Program-made: the position numbers and the translations under genes | The notes under the pieces: generated by a model | Seen by the model: the letters and a program-made list of their open reading frames with translations, nothing else | The model's database searches: none | What the model was told of the DNA's origin: nothing | Shown: positions 54,388 through 62,804 of the stretch, one piece after another | Position numbering within the stretch: the stretch's first letter is position 1 | Layout of the letters: each line of letters opens with the position of its first letter | NCBI RefSeq assembly: GCF_001280425.1 | Contig: NZ_LIUF01000005.1 | Coordinates: 62,001 to 126,000, forward strand | Direction: 5' to 3' | From: Haloarcula rubripromontorii | GTDB taxonomy: Archaea; Halobacteriota; Halobacteria; Halobacteriales; Haloarculaceae | DNA: 64,000 nucleotides

Positions 54388-54610
54388 GGTTGGATTGTGT
54401 GTGTTGGTCTGCGAGCTGTGCTGCAACCCGGATGTTGACGACGTAGTCGTCGACGGTCGCCTGCAGGCCGCCGGTCGAATCGCGCTCGACGGTCGTGACC
54501 ACGGCGTCGCCCTCGACGCGCGTGGTCATCTCGTCGGTGTTGTCCGGCCGCACCGCGCGTGCGACGCGCTCGGGCGAGTCGTGTGTCGTGCGAATCTCGG
54601 CCCGTCTCAT
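54380..54610 (-). CDS. pcc1: KEOPS complex subunit Pcc1
   Basis: A 76-residue subunit of KEOPS, which makes the t6A base in tRNAs reading ANN codons. The pattern VARAVRPDN ... VVTTVERDSTGGLQATVDDYVVNIRVA matches Pcc1 (two-strand, two-helix dimer). Its start overlaps the recJ-like stop and its end overlaps rps3ae, consistent with one operon. Confidence 0.88.
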   Translation of the reverse strand: MRRAEIRTTHDSPERVARAVRPDNTDEMTTRVEGDAVVTTVERDSTGGLQATVDDYVVNIRVAAQLADQHTQSNHE

Positions 54611-55716
54611 ACTGCCTCCCGGAACGCTTCGATGAAGTCGGCCGTCGAGGCGTCGAACCGGGCCCGTGCCCGCTCGCCCGTCCCGACGGCGTCGCCGCCG
54701 ACGCCGTCGGCGGCCGCGTGCATCGTCTCGGACACGTCCCGGCCGTCCGTGGCGCGAGCCGCGGCCCGGTCATCGGTGACGACGAGCGTCACCGGTTCCG
54801 GCGCGCGGAAGTCCGCGAACAGGCGGGCGACGGTGCCGGTCGGCATCGCGTCCCCGCGGGCGACGAACAGGCCGTCGTACCGGCCCGTGGTCGCGTCAGA
54901 CACTGCTTCGTGAGCGCGCGTGGCGTGGGTTCGCCAGGCGTCGAGTGCCTCCTCGCGGACGGCCTCGTGGCCGAGTGCGAGCGCGACGGCGGTGCCCGGC
55001 CGTTCGCGGGCGATGGCGTCGAGCACGTCGGCGTAGCCGCCGACGGTCTCGAAGGGGCCGCCGACTGCCGGCCGGAGCGCGCGCTGGACCGCGTCGGCGG
55101 CCCGGGGCGGCGCGTCCGCGGTGACGGCCATGGCGACCAGCGACGCGAGGCGGCGGTGATCGTCGGCCGACGGGGAATCGTCGGGCGAGATATCGAGCGC
55201 CGCCAGCGCGGCCCGCGCGGCGTCCGTCTCGCCGGAGAACGGCGCGACGAACAGCGTCGAGTGGGCCAGCCCGTCCGCGAGGTCCGCCGTCGGCACGGCG
55301 ACCCCGGGCCGGCGTTCCAGGCCGGCCTGTTCCGCGGCTTCGGCGACGGTCCCGTCGACCGCCCCGGCGGCAATCGTGCCGGCCAGGGCGAGCGCGGGGT
55401 CCGCCGTGCCGAGTTCGCGGGCGGCCTCGAAGGCGGTCGCGGCGGCGCGGTCGGTCAGCGTCACGTCGGCGGTCGGCTGTGGGCGACCGATGGCGACGGT
55501 GACGTCGGTCTCCGTGGTCCGGTCGGGGTCCTCGAACGGGCGGACGACGCTCGCCTGGAAGGGCGTGTCGTCCAGTGCCCGCGCCAGCAGGCCGGTCGCG
55601 GCCAGCGCCTCGCCGGTCGCGTCGCTGACGAGGCGCACGAAGGCGGCCTCGCTGAGCGACCCGGCGAGGTCACCGGGCGACGTGGCTGGCGTCGGTTCCC
55701 GACCGGTCGCCGACAT
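54607..55716 (-). CDS. Degenerate RecJ/Cdc45-like protein
   Basis: A 369-residue, Ala- and Asp-rich protein. VRLVSDATGEALAATGLLARAL at residues 27-48 aligns by eye with DHH motif I, but the metal-binding Asp-x-Asp is changed to DATGE; no DHH triplet is found. YDGLFVARGDAMPTGTVARLF and a DGVGGDAVGTGERA block near the C-terminus resemble the DHHA1 domain. It is therefore likely to be catalytically inactive, like archaeal Cdc45. RecJ/Cdc45-family genes near rps15 and pcc1 are a known archaeal arrangement. Its start abuts rps15 and it overlaps pcc1. Confidence 0.75.
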   Translation of the reverse strand: MSATGREPTPATSPGDLAGSLSEAAFVRLVSDATGEALAATGLLARALDDTPFQASVVRPFEDPDRTTETDVTVAIGRPQPTADVTLTDRAAATAFEAARELGTADPALALAGTIAAGAVDGTVAEAAEQAGLERRPGVAVPTADLADGLAHSTLFVAPFSGETDAARAALAALDISPDDSPSADDHRRLASLVAMAVTADAPPRAADAVQRALRPAVGGPFETVGGYADVLDAIARERPGTAVALALGHEAVREEALDAWRTHATRAHEAVSDATTGRYDGLFVARGDAMPTGTVARLFADFRAPEPVTLVVTDDRAAARATDGRDVSETMHAAADGVGGDAVGTGERARARFDASTADFIEAFREAV

Positions 55717-56187
55717 CTATTCGAGACCCAGAGCTTCGACGGCGTTGTCGTAGCTGTAGGTGAAGTCCTCGTCGACCTCGTCGCCGCGGTAGTAGTCGAC
55801 GAGGCGGCGAATCTTCGACTGCGTGTTCTGGAGCGCACGCTTGTTCTGGTAGTCGCCGGGGTTCTCGTCCATGTGGTCGCGCAGGCGGACGGCCCGTTCG
55901 AGCAGGTTCCGGAGGTCCTCCGGCAGGTCCGGCTCGGCCTCGTTCTCCTCGAGGATTTCGGTGACTTTCTTGCCGGTCGCGAGCGAGACGTCAGGAATCG
56001 GCGTGCCCTGAACGCCCTCGTCGCGCAGCTTCAGGCCGATTTCGCTGGGCGAGTGGCCCTGTTCGGCGAGCTCGACGACGCGCGCTTCGATGGCGTCTTC
56101 GTCTACGTCGCTCCACTCCGGGGGTTCGTCTGCCGCCGGTTTGTCCGAGTCGGACGAGCCGCGGCGGCGTGTGTGCATTCGTGCCAT
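55717..56187 (-). CDS. rps15: 30S ribosomal protein uS15
   Basis: A 156-residue archaeal-type S15 with the N-terminal extension absent from bacteria (MARMHTRRRGSSDSDKPA). PPEWSDVDEDAIEARVVELA, GHSPSEIGLKLRDEG, and the core RLRDHMDENPGDYQNKRALQ and KIRRLVDYYR are diagnostic. It is first in the run with the recJ-like, pcc1 and rps3ae genes. The ATG at 56187 starts the conserved MARMHTR. Confidence 0.97.
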   Translation of the reverse strand: MARMHTRRRGSSDSDKPAADEPPEWSDVDEDAIEARVVELAEQGHSPSEIGLKLRDEGVQGTPIPDVSLATGKKVTEILEENEAEPDLPEDLRNLLERAVRLRDHMDENPGDYQNKRALQNTQSKIRRLVDYYRGDEVDEDFTYSYDNAVEALGLE

Positions 56188-56443
56188 TGTAATCTGGTTG
56201 GAACCGCACGAACCGCTCTCGTTACGAGGCGTATTGGCACCGTACAGTGCCGAACACGGCCGCAATCCCGAGCCGCGGAAACCCACGGCGAGTCAGATTT
56301 GCGGTCGTGCTGTTCCCATCTCCCTGTCTGAGAGGGCGCGACTAAACCGTTCCGCTTCCCGGTCGCGCCTCGAGGCAGCGACGCCGTTTACGAGGCGACA
56401 CTGAAACTAACCTCACAGTATTATAATTGATAACCTATCCCGC

Positions 56444-56452
56444 TATTTTAAA
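56444..56452 (+). promoter_or_regulatory. TATA box of the first DUF7305-type gene
   Basis: TATTTTAAA lies about 28-36 bases before the ATG at 56480, which supports that start over the GTG at 56462. Confidence 0.5.
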
Positions 56453-56479
56453 TCATCTGCTGTGGTAACTGTGCGTAGT

Positions 56480-58198
56480 ATGGGTAGCGCTGGGCTGAGC
56501 CTCGGGACTCGCGGCCAGAGTGCTCCGCTCGGATTAGCGCTTGTTTTTGCGGTGATGATTGTGTCGACGACGGCGGTCGTCGCGCTGGGTGCGGACGCGA
56601 TTACGAGCACACAAACGCAACTCGACGTGGAGCGAACCGAAAAGTCGCTGACGGAACTCAATTCTAAAACCGCGCTCGTAGCACTGGGGCAGACGGATGT
56701 CCAGCAAGTCACTCTTCCCGCGAGCGGTTCGAGTACCTATCACGTCGACGAGAGCGCCGGGTGGATGAACGTCTCCTATCGGAACACAACGTCCGGGAAC
56801 CGAACGACCGTAGTCAACGAGTCGATGGGCGAAGTGGCCTACCGCGGCACCGGTGCGACGCGACTTGCGTATCAGGGAGGTGGCGTCTGGCGGTCGGCCG
56901 GCGACGGTCGATCGGTGATGGTGTCCCCACCCGAGTTCCACTACCGGGACGCGACGCTGACGCTCCCGCTTGTGACGGTGAGTGGCTCCGGGGCACTCAG
57001 AGACAGCGCGTCTATCTCACATAACGCCTCGAAACAATACTGGCCCAACAAATCGGCGGGGGCAGTGAACCCGCTCGAGTCGGGCAAAGTCGAGGTGAGA
57101 GTACAGAGTGAGTACTACCGGGCATGGGGACAGTATTTCGAGACGCGAACCGACGGCTCGGTCGATTACAACCACAGCAGTAACATCGTCACGCTCGAGT
57201 TGCTCGTCCCTGCGACCAATCCGCCAGTACAGGGCGGGATCGTCGCTGGGACACCTGGGACATCAATGACAATCAAGAATAATGCCGAGGCAGATAGCTA
57301 CAACTCCTCAGTGGGCCCGTACAGTGGGTTCCCCGACAACTCGAATTCGCGAATCATCTCTGCTGGCGATGTTGATGTGGAGAACAATGCCATCATCGAA
57401 GGAGACCTCGAGTCCGGTGGCGACGTACAGATAAGTAATAACGGGGAGATCCGTGGAAACCTTTCCTACGGGGGGACAGCTAGCGGTGGCGGTTACCCCA
57501 GCGGTGTCAGTGGCTGGAGCGCACAGAACGCCTCAGTCACCGCACCCGACTCTGTTGAGCGCCTCATCGATACACGTCGGTCGAGTATCTCGTCGTCGAA
57601 CGACAACGCCGACCCGAGTGTCGATGTCGACAATAGCTCGAACACGCTTGCGAACTGCGCGTCGACATGCGAACTCACGGCCGGTGACTACTACCTCTCG
57701 GAAATCACACTCAACGATGGCGAAAACGCTCGTATCGATACCTCCGGCGGCGATGTCAACATCGTCGTCAACGGAACAATCACGATACAGAACAACCAGC
57801 AAATTGCGGTCGTTGGCGGGAACAGAGTGAATGTCTACGTGGAGGGCGACTACTACCAACGAAACGGCGCACTCGTCACTGTCGAAGATGATAAAGCCCC
57901 GAACTTCTGGGTATATACGAACCCCGACGCAGATGTTGAGTTCGATAACAACGCCGAGTTCACCGGCGTTATCTACGGTCCCAACGGACCGGACAACGAT
58001 GGGGCGGATATAACACTCGACCAGAACGCACACGTCTACGGCGGTGTTGTGGGTGATGTGACATTTGTGTCGAACAACTACGGTATCCACTACGACGAGG
58101 CACTTCAGCGGACAGAGACAACGACGATTCCGCAGGCAATCCCTTCTGTTACGTACGTCCACATCTCGACGAACGACGTTACCATCACATCCGACTGA
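56480..58198 (+). CDS. Pilin-like surface protein with DUF7305-type beta-helix (paralogue 1)
   Basis: A 572-residue protein. The N-terminus GTRGQSAPLGLALVFAVMIV forms a hydrophobic helix of the archaeal type IV pilin kind, followed by a Glu/Gln-rich helix. The middle (about 120-200) is nearly identical to the next gene (YQGGGVW, VMVSPPEF, YRDATLTLPL). The C-terminal 300 residues are short strand repeats (GDVDVENNAIIEGDLESGG, GVIYGPNG, GGVVGDVTFVSNN, IHYDEAL) like the DUF7305 domain of PilX-type minor pilins. It is probably exported and membrane or pilus bound. Its role is unknown. Confidence 0.82.
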   Translation: MGSAGLSLGTRGQSAPLGLALVFAVMIVSTTAVVALGADAITSTQTQLDVERTEKSLTELNSKTALVALGQTDVQQVTLPASGSSTYHVDESAGWMNVSYRNTTSGNRTTVVNESMGEVAYRGTGATRLAYQGGGVWRSAGDGRSVMVSPPEFHYRDATLTLPLVTVSGSGALRDSASISHNASKQYWPNKSAGAVNPLESGKVEVRVQSEYYRAWGQYFETRTDGSVDYNHSSNIVTLELLVPATNPPVQGGIVAGTPGTSMTIKNNAEADSYNSSVGPYSGFPDNSNSRIISAGDVDVENNAIIEGDLESGGDVQISNNGEIRGNLSYGGTASGGGYPSGVSGWSAQNASVTAPDSVERLIDTRRSSISSSNDNADPSVDVDNSSNTLANCASTCELTAGDYYLSEITLNDGENARIDTSGGDVNIVVNGTITIQNNQQIAVVGGNRVNVYVEGDYYQRNGALVTVEDDKAPNFWVYTNPDADVEFDNNAEFTGVIYGPNGPDNDGADITLDQNAHVYGGVVGDVTFVSNNYGIHYDEALQRTETTTIPQAIPSVTYVHISTNDVTITSD

Positions 58199-58316
58199 TA
58201 GCCGACACGGTCGCCCACTAGATATCAGGATTGGTAGTGCGCAGGTTCGAGTGACATTCAGTGCAACCGACATAGCCAGCCGCTGAGCGGGGTCAGCGAT
58301 AATTCGGCCAGCAATC

Positions 58317-58332
58317 TTATCAGCTATGATAA
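58317..58332. promoter_or_regulatory. Inverted repeat TTATCA-GCTA-TGATAA before paralogue 2
   Basis: A perfect six-base inverted repeat with a four-base spacer, 14-29 bases before the ATG at 58346, where the TATA box and start site are expected. A related TTGATAA half-site occurs at about 56427-56433, before paralogue 1. It could be an operator. Confidence 0.4.
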
Positions 58333-58345
58333 CTACTGTCGGATA

Positions 58346-60070
58346 ATGCACTCCCCATGGGGTCAGGAACGCGCACAATCCGCCCCGCTCGGGCTGATAC
58401 TGGTCCTCAGTCTCGTCATCGTCGGTTCCAGCATCGTTGTCAGCCTGGGAGCGACAGCGCTGGTCGATACTGAGGCTGGCCTTGATGTCTCTCGGGCCGA
58501 GACGGGGATGACACAACTGGACTCGCAGGCGGCGCTGGTGGCACTTGGGAACGCCGACAGCCAGCAGGTATCGCTCGTCGGGACAGACAGATCATCGTAC
58601 CGAATCAACAACACAGCGGGTCGGATGACGGTCACTATCACCAACCACTCAGCTTCGCCTCCGACAACTGTCACACTGATGGAAGAGGAACTCGGCGCGG
58701 TCGTCTACGAGAACGGGAACCAGAAAGTCGCCTATCAGGGCGGTGGCGTGTGGCGGCGCTCTGGCAGCGGCAGTGTCATGGTCTCACCGCCGGAGTTCTA
58801 CTACCGCGACGCGACGCTGACGCTCCCGCTTATCACCGTCCGCGGTGACCGCTCGCTTGGCTCACGAGCCAGCATCTCAAAGAACGGCACGACGAAGGTG
58901 TACCCCGACCAGGCGGCCGGAAACGTCAATCCGCTGGATACCGGCACGGTCAATATCACCGTTGAGAGCGACTACTACCGGTCATGGGGGCGCTACTTCG
59001 AAGAGCGGACCGACGGCGACGCGTACTACGATCACGAAAACGACAGCGTGATCACGACACTAGTCGTGCCAACGGGACCGCGGGAAGTGACAAGCGCCGT
59101 CGCGGCCACGTCCGCTGGCGGGCAGATTACGCTCTCCGGTAGTGGCACCGACCCCGCTCGAACAGACAGCTACAACTCGTCTGTCGGCGACTACTCGACA
59201 TCACGGGGGTCGTTCGGGACGATTACCACAGCCGGTGACGTGTCCGTGAAAGGGAACAGCGAGGTAGACGGCACTGTTCGGTCCGGTGACCGGGTTGAAG
59301 TCAAGGGGAGCGGCGTCGTCACCCGTGACGTGGAATACTCGACCACGAAGCACATCAAGGGCACTGTCAACGGCGATGTCAGACAGATTTCAGGCGTTGA
59401 GGGCGCTGGCGCTATCGACGGCTTGGTGACGCGGCGAGTCGCCAACGCAAGCGACACCAATGACAACGGCGGGACCGGGAGCATTTCGGGCGACCAGCTC
59501 ACCGCCGGTGACCAGACGCTGGACGCGGGCACGTACTACTTAGAAGACCTGACGCTGGATGGTGAGACGCTAACGATTAACACAGGCGGTGACGACGTGA
59601 CCATCGCTGTCCGGGACTACGTCTACATCGAGAACGGCGGACGGATCAAGGTCAACGGTGCTGGGAAAGTCCGTCTCTACGTCAAAGGCAAAGCCACGTC
59701 CGCCAGCGGCCACCACTTCCACATCTATCGTACCGGCGACGTCGATGTCGATACCGCGCAGAACTCGACGCAGTTCTGGGTGTACGGCCAGTCGGACTTC
59801 GACGCTTTCATCGAGGGAGATACTGATACTCCGCAGTTCGAGGGCGTGATTTACGCACCCGCCGGCGGCGTCGGTGCCAGCAGTGTGTCCCTGAAAAAGG
59901 CAGAGCTGTACGGCGGTCTCGTCGCTGGGTCAGTCACGGTGGATAACGGCGGGCTGGTCCACTATGACCGGGCGCTCAGAAACGAGCGAGCCGTCCCGAA
60001 GAACACGAACATCATCCGGCTGACGTACCTCCACGTCTCGAAGAACCGGATTAACGTGACCAGTGGATAG
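58346..60070 (+). CDS. Pilin-like surface protein with DUF7305-type beta-helix (paralogue 2)
   Basis: A 574-residue protein built like its upstream neighbour: pilin-type helix RAQSAPLGLILVLSLVIVGS, shared central block (YQGGGVW, GSVMVSPPEF, YRDATLTLPLI, SWGRYFEERTDG), then repeated short strands (GDVSVKGNSEVDGTVRSGD, GVIYAPAGG, YGGLVAGSVTVDNGGLVHYDRAL). Tandem duplication explains the pair; the C-terminal repeat region has diverged most. It converges on the five-gene pilin-like operon, whose last gene ends nine bases away. Confidence 0.82.
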   Translation: MHSPWGQERAQSAPLGLILVLSLVIVGSSIVVSLGATALVDTEAGLDVSRAETGMTQLDSQAALVALGNADSQQVSLVGTDRSSYRINNTAGRMTVTITNHSASPPTTVTLMEEELGAVVYENGNQKVAYQGGGVWRRSGSGSVMVSPPEFYYRDATLTLPLITVRGDRSLGSRASISKNGTTKVYPDQAAGNVNPLDTGTVNITVESDYYRSWGRYFEERTDGDAYYDHENDSVITTLVVPTGPREVTSAVAATSAGGQITLSGSGTDPARTDSYNSSVGDYSTSRGSFGTITTAGDVSVKGNSEVDGTVRSGDRVEVKGSGVVTRDVEYSTTKHIKGTVNGDVRQISGVEGAGAIDGLVTRRVANASDTNDNGGTGSISGDQLTAGDQTLDAGTYYLEDLTLDGETLTINTGGDDVTIAVRDYVYIENGGRIKVNGAGKVRLYVKGKATSASGHHFHIYRTGDVDVDTAQNSTQFWVYGQSDFDAFIEGDTDTPQFEGVIYAPAGGVGASSVSLKKAELYGGLVAGSVTVDNGGLVHYDRALRNERAVPKNTNIIRLTYLHVSKNRINVTSG

Positions 60071-60078
60071 GCGACCCC

Positions 60079-60822
60079 TTACTGGTCGATTTCAACCGCA
60101 ATATCGTGGTAGACGACGTACGTCCGCTGGATGCCGCCGGCGGACGACGTGAAGTTACACCAGCCGTTGGCCGCGCACGTAAACCCTTCACTCTCGAAGT
60201 ACGACTGCCAGAGCGCCTCGCGCCGTGGGTCAGAGTCGATACTGACGTTGACGTGTTCGATAGTGCCATCGGTATCGGCGAACGAGACGTTGCTGTCGCG
60301 GTGGGTTGTCCGGACGAGCACCGTCGACCCGCCCAGACTCTGCTGGCCACTCGCGGTCGTACCGACCACAGTGATGAGGACGCGGTCATCCGTGACGAGT
60401 ATCGGCGGCGTTCGCTTTTGCACCCCGCCGTCCCGGTTCGTCCGATACACTGCTCCGGCTTCGTATACGAGCGCTCGCTCCTGATTGCCAGCGTAGATAA
60501 TCGGGCGGATCTCCCATGTCCCGACGTCTTTGGGCGCAGTCCCGTCGTGGACTTGCACCGATATTGTCGTGTTTTCACCTGTCCTGAGCGATGCCTCACC
60601 GAGACTAACCTCCGTGGCACGGCTCGGTGCGCCCTGTTTGTGGAGGTCCGCGATGTTGTCCGAGAGTACGTCAAACGCCCGTTCCGCGTTCTCCATCTGC
60701 TCTGCATCTCGGGCGTTCTGTAACGCCCCCAGACCGCTCACCGAGACAAGGATTATCGAAGCCACGATGAGACTGAACACCAGAGCGAAGCTCAACACCT
60801 CGCTGACGGCGCGGTCAGCCAT
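60079..60822 (-). CDS. Pilin-like protein, DUF7289-type (247 residues)
   Basis: The N-terminus MADRAVSEVLSFALVFSLIVASI is a type IV pilin-like helix preceded by a short charged leader with the RAVSEV signature. The rest is a beta-rich outer domain with C-terminal cysteines (FTCAANGWCNF) that may form a disulfide. It is the last of five overlapping or adjacent genes on the minus strand, all with one N-terminal helix and an outer domain. Family numbers DUF7289, 7266, 7261, 7288 and 7287 are recalled for this haloarchaeal gene set. Confidence 0.75.
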   Translation of the reverse strand: MADRAVSEVLSFALVFSLIVASIILVSVSGLGALQNARDAEQMENAERAFDVLSDNIADLHKQGAPSRATEVSLGEASLRTGENTTISVQVHDGTAPKDVGTWEIRPIIYAGNQERALVYEAGAVYRTNRDGGVQKRTPPILVTDDRVLITVVGTTASGQQSLGGSTVLVRTTHRDSNVSFADTDGTIEHVNVSIDSDPRREALWQSYFESEGFTCAANGWCNFTSSAGGIQRTYVVYHDIAVEIDQ

Positions 60823-61258
60823 TTCGGACCTCCAGTTGCCTGCTCGATTCGTCGTAGAACACGGTTATCACACCGCCGTCAGCACTGGAGTCTCCCAGGT
60901 CTGTCCGGGTTGTGAGCGACACAGTCACCGACACCTCCGGCGATGTCGATTCGAGCGTTAGTTCATCGGCGGCGGGGTCAATCGAGACCCGGTAGCCGGA
61001 CCCACTCACCCGCGCCGGGAACGTGTGATTCAGCCGCGCAGTCGGGTCGTTGTCGGCAGCGACCACCAGCCGATCAATACGCCCGATGTCGGCGGCGACC
61101 TGCTGTCCGATGACTTCGAGTTCGTCTCTGATAACCTGCTCCTGCCGGTCCTCGACGAAGTTCCCGCCGGCAATGAGGAGACCGGACACCAGAATCGAGG
61201 CGATGGCCAGGCTCAGTGTGTAGCTCAGCGTCGTCGAGACGGCGCGGTTACGACGCAT
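60815..61258 (-). CDS. Pilin-like protein, DUF7266-type (147 residues)
   Basis: The N-terminus RRNRAVSTTLSYTLSLAIASILVSGLL is a pilin-like helix with the RAVSTT signature, followed by an amphipathic segment (RQEQVIRDELEVIGQQVAADI) and a small beta domain. The ATG at 61258 was chosen because it overlaps the end of the upstream gene and starts just before the signature. Its own end overlaps the DUF7289-type gene by eight bases. Confidence 0.75.
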   Translation of the reverse strand: MRRNRAVSTTLSYTLSLAIASILVSGLLIAGGNFVEDRQEQVIRDELEVIGQQVAADIGRIDRLVVAADNDPTARLNHTFPARVSGSGYRVSIDPAADELTLESTSPEVSVTVSLTTRTDLGDSSADGGVITVFYDESSRQLEVRNG

Positions 61259-62228
61259 CCGGCTCACCCGGGGCCACCCGTATCTTTGCCTCGTACCGTA
61301 AGTTCGAGGTGTCGTAGCGGTAGCGGACGGTCGTATTATAAATCGCGGTCGTGCTGAACGGCGACGCAGGTGCTGTATCGAGCGTGTTTGCTGGCGTGCT
61401 ATCGCGGACGACCAGCGAGTAGTTCCCCCTGATCTGGTCGCCCGATCCGTACGTGATGTTGTACTCGTCACCGACACCGTGGGCGAACCGACCGTCGAAG
61501 CGTCCGTCCTGCAGCGCGAGACACGGTTCGCCCTGCACCGTGCCGCCGGTCACGTCGATATGTGCGTACGGCTCCTCGATAGAGACATCACACGTCTCCG
61601 TGTCGCTCGGTGTGTCCACTTCCACGTTGACCGTCCCGCTGGGTCCGACATCGCCCCAGATACGCATCGTCCATTCCGGGTTGCCGCCGGTGCCGTTCGC
61701 TGTGACGACGAACTCGCTTCCCGAACTGGGGAGCTCTGTCGCGTTGATCACGAACCGTCTGGTCGCGTTCGTGCCGTCACCCGGGCGGGTGACCCGCTCT
61801 CTGACCATCCAGTCGGCACTCGGTGTCGCCTCACCGGATTCGAACAGTGACGTGTTGGTCTGGGCGATCCGTGTGCCGTAGGTCGGCGAACCGGCGAGTG
61901 TCGCGTTCACCAGTGTCCCGCTCGTGACTCGCTGTCGCTCCGTCTGTGTACTGACGGTTCGAGCACTCTCACGCACAGCGGCTTCGAGCGCCGTCTGCGT
62001 CGAGTAGTTGTACCTGTTCGCCGCGATAATGCCCTGCCCGACGTTCGCCTCTACGATTGCCCGCATCTCCAGTGCGTCGTTGCTCCCGGCGACCTCGCCC
62101 CGGCTGGCGAGGTTCTGCGTGTAAATCGCGGAGTTGACGACCAGCGCCAGCCCGATGAACGTCACCGCCAGGGCCAGCGCGGCGATGAGAATTATCTGTC
62201 CGCGGTCGTCATTGTTCAGATGCGCCAC
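61248..62228 (-). CDS. Pilin-like protein, DUF7261-type (326 residues)
   Basis: The N-terminus DDRGQIILIAALALAVTFIGLALVVN is a pilin-like helix with the RGQIIL signature, as in TadE/TadG-like proteins. The outer domain of about 290 residues is beta-rich with many NxT/S sequons (candidate N-glycosylation sites) and two cysteines (ETCDVS, GEPCLAL). Overlaps both neighbouring genes, so the run is clearly co-transcribed. Confidence 0.75.
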   Translation of the reverse strand: MAHLNNDDRGQIILIAALALAVTFIGLALVVNSAIYTQNLASRGEVAGSNDALEMRAIVEANVGQGIIAANRYNYSTQTALEAAVRESARTVSTQTERQRVTSGTLVNATLAGSPTYGTRIAQTNTSLFESGEATPSADWMVRERVTRPGDGTNATRRFVINATELPSSGSEFVVTANGTGGNPEWTMRIWGDVGPSGTVNVEVDTPSDTETCDVSIEEPYAHIDVTGGTVQGEPCLALQDGRFDGRFAHGVGDEYNITYGSGDQIRGNYSLVVRDSTPANTLDTAPASPFSTTAIYNTTVRYRYDTSNLRYEAKIRVAPGEPDAS

Positions 62229-62803
62229 GCAACCACCTCCACGCTGACCGTGTTGTAGACGTTCGTCCCGGTGTCTGAAACCGTATAATCGGTCGCCGGG
62301 TCACCAAGCCGTGTGCTGTTTCGCGTCCCATCCGCGTCTCGCAGATGGTCGTCGTCCATGAGCGTGATTGTGCGGCTAGCACGCACTGCGTTGTCGCTCG
62401 GCTCACCGCTGTAGATGTATCGAGTCGTGACGGTTCGCCCCTGCATATTCTGGAACCTGAGGTAGACGTTATAAGCGATTCCCCGCCGGTCGAACGCACG
62501 CTCTAGCAACTCTCCGAACCGATTGTCCGGCGGCCCGTTCGTGTAATATTCCCGATCGCCAGCCGTGCTATGGAACTGCGCCGTGCTGTTGTCCCAGTAG
62601 AGCACAGCCGGTTTTAATGCGTCCTCTGCCGCCGCCGAGGCGAGGACTCCCTGGCCGATTGCTTGCTGTTGGTTCTCGATGTGCTGGCTCGACGTACTCG
62701 CCGACAGCGGCGTCACCGCTGTCATCTGTAGGGCAAATACCAGACTTGCCAGTAACAGCATTCCACTGACGATGGCTTCGAGCGTGTGGGCCTGCGCACG
62801 CAT
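62216..62803 (-). CDS. Pilin-like protein, DUF7288-type (195 residues)
   Basis: The N-terminus MRAQAHTLEAIVSGMLLLASLVFA is a pilin-like helix with an AHTLEA signature. The outer part includes SSQHIENQQQAIGQGVLASA and a beta-rich domain. It overlaps the DUF7261-type gene by 13 bases and follows the DUF7287-type gene by one base. Confidence 0.75.
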   Translation of the reverse strand: MRAQAHTLEAIVSGMLLLASLVFALQMTAVTPLSASTSSQHIENQQQAIGQGVLASAAAEDALKPAVLYWDNSTAQFHSTAGDREYYTNGPPDNRFGELLERAFDRRGIAYNVYLRFQNMQGRTVTTRYIYSGEPSDNAVRASRTITLMDDDHLRDADGTRNSTRLGDPATDYTVSDTGTNVYNTVSVEVVAWRI

Positions 62804-62804
62804 A

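Noticed and set aside
54559..56331. A 590-codon plus-strand frame across the rps15/recJ-like/pcc1 run
   Set aside because: It crosses the overlapping ribosomal and KEOPS genes on the other strand and has no recognisable domain.
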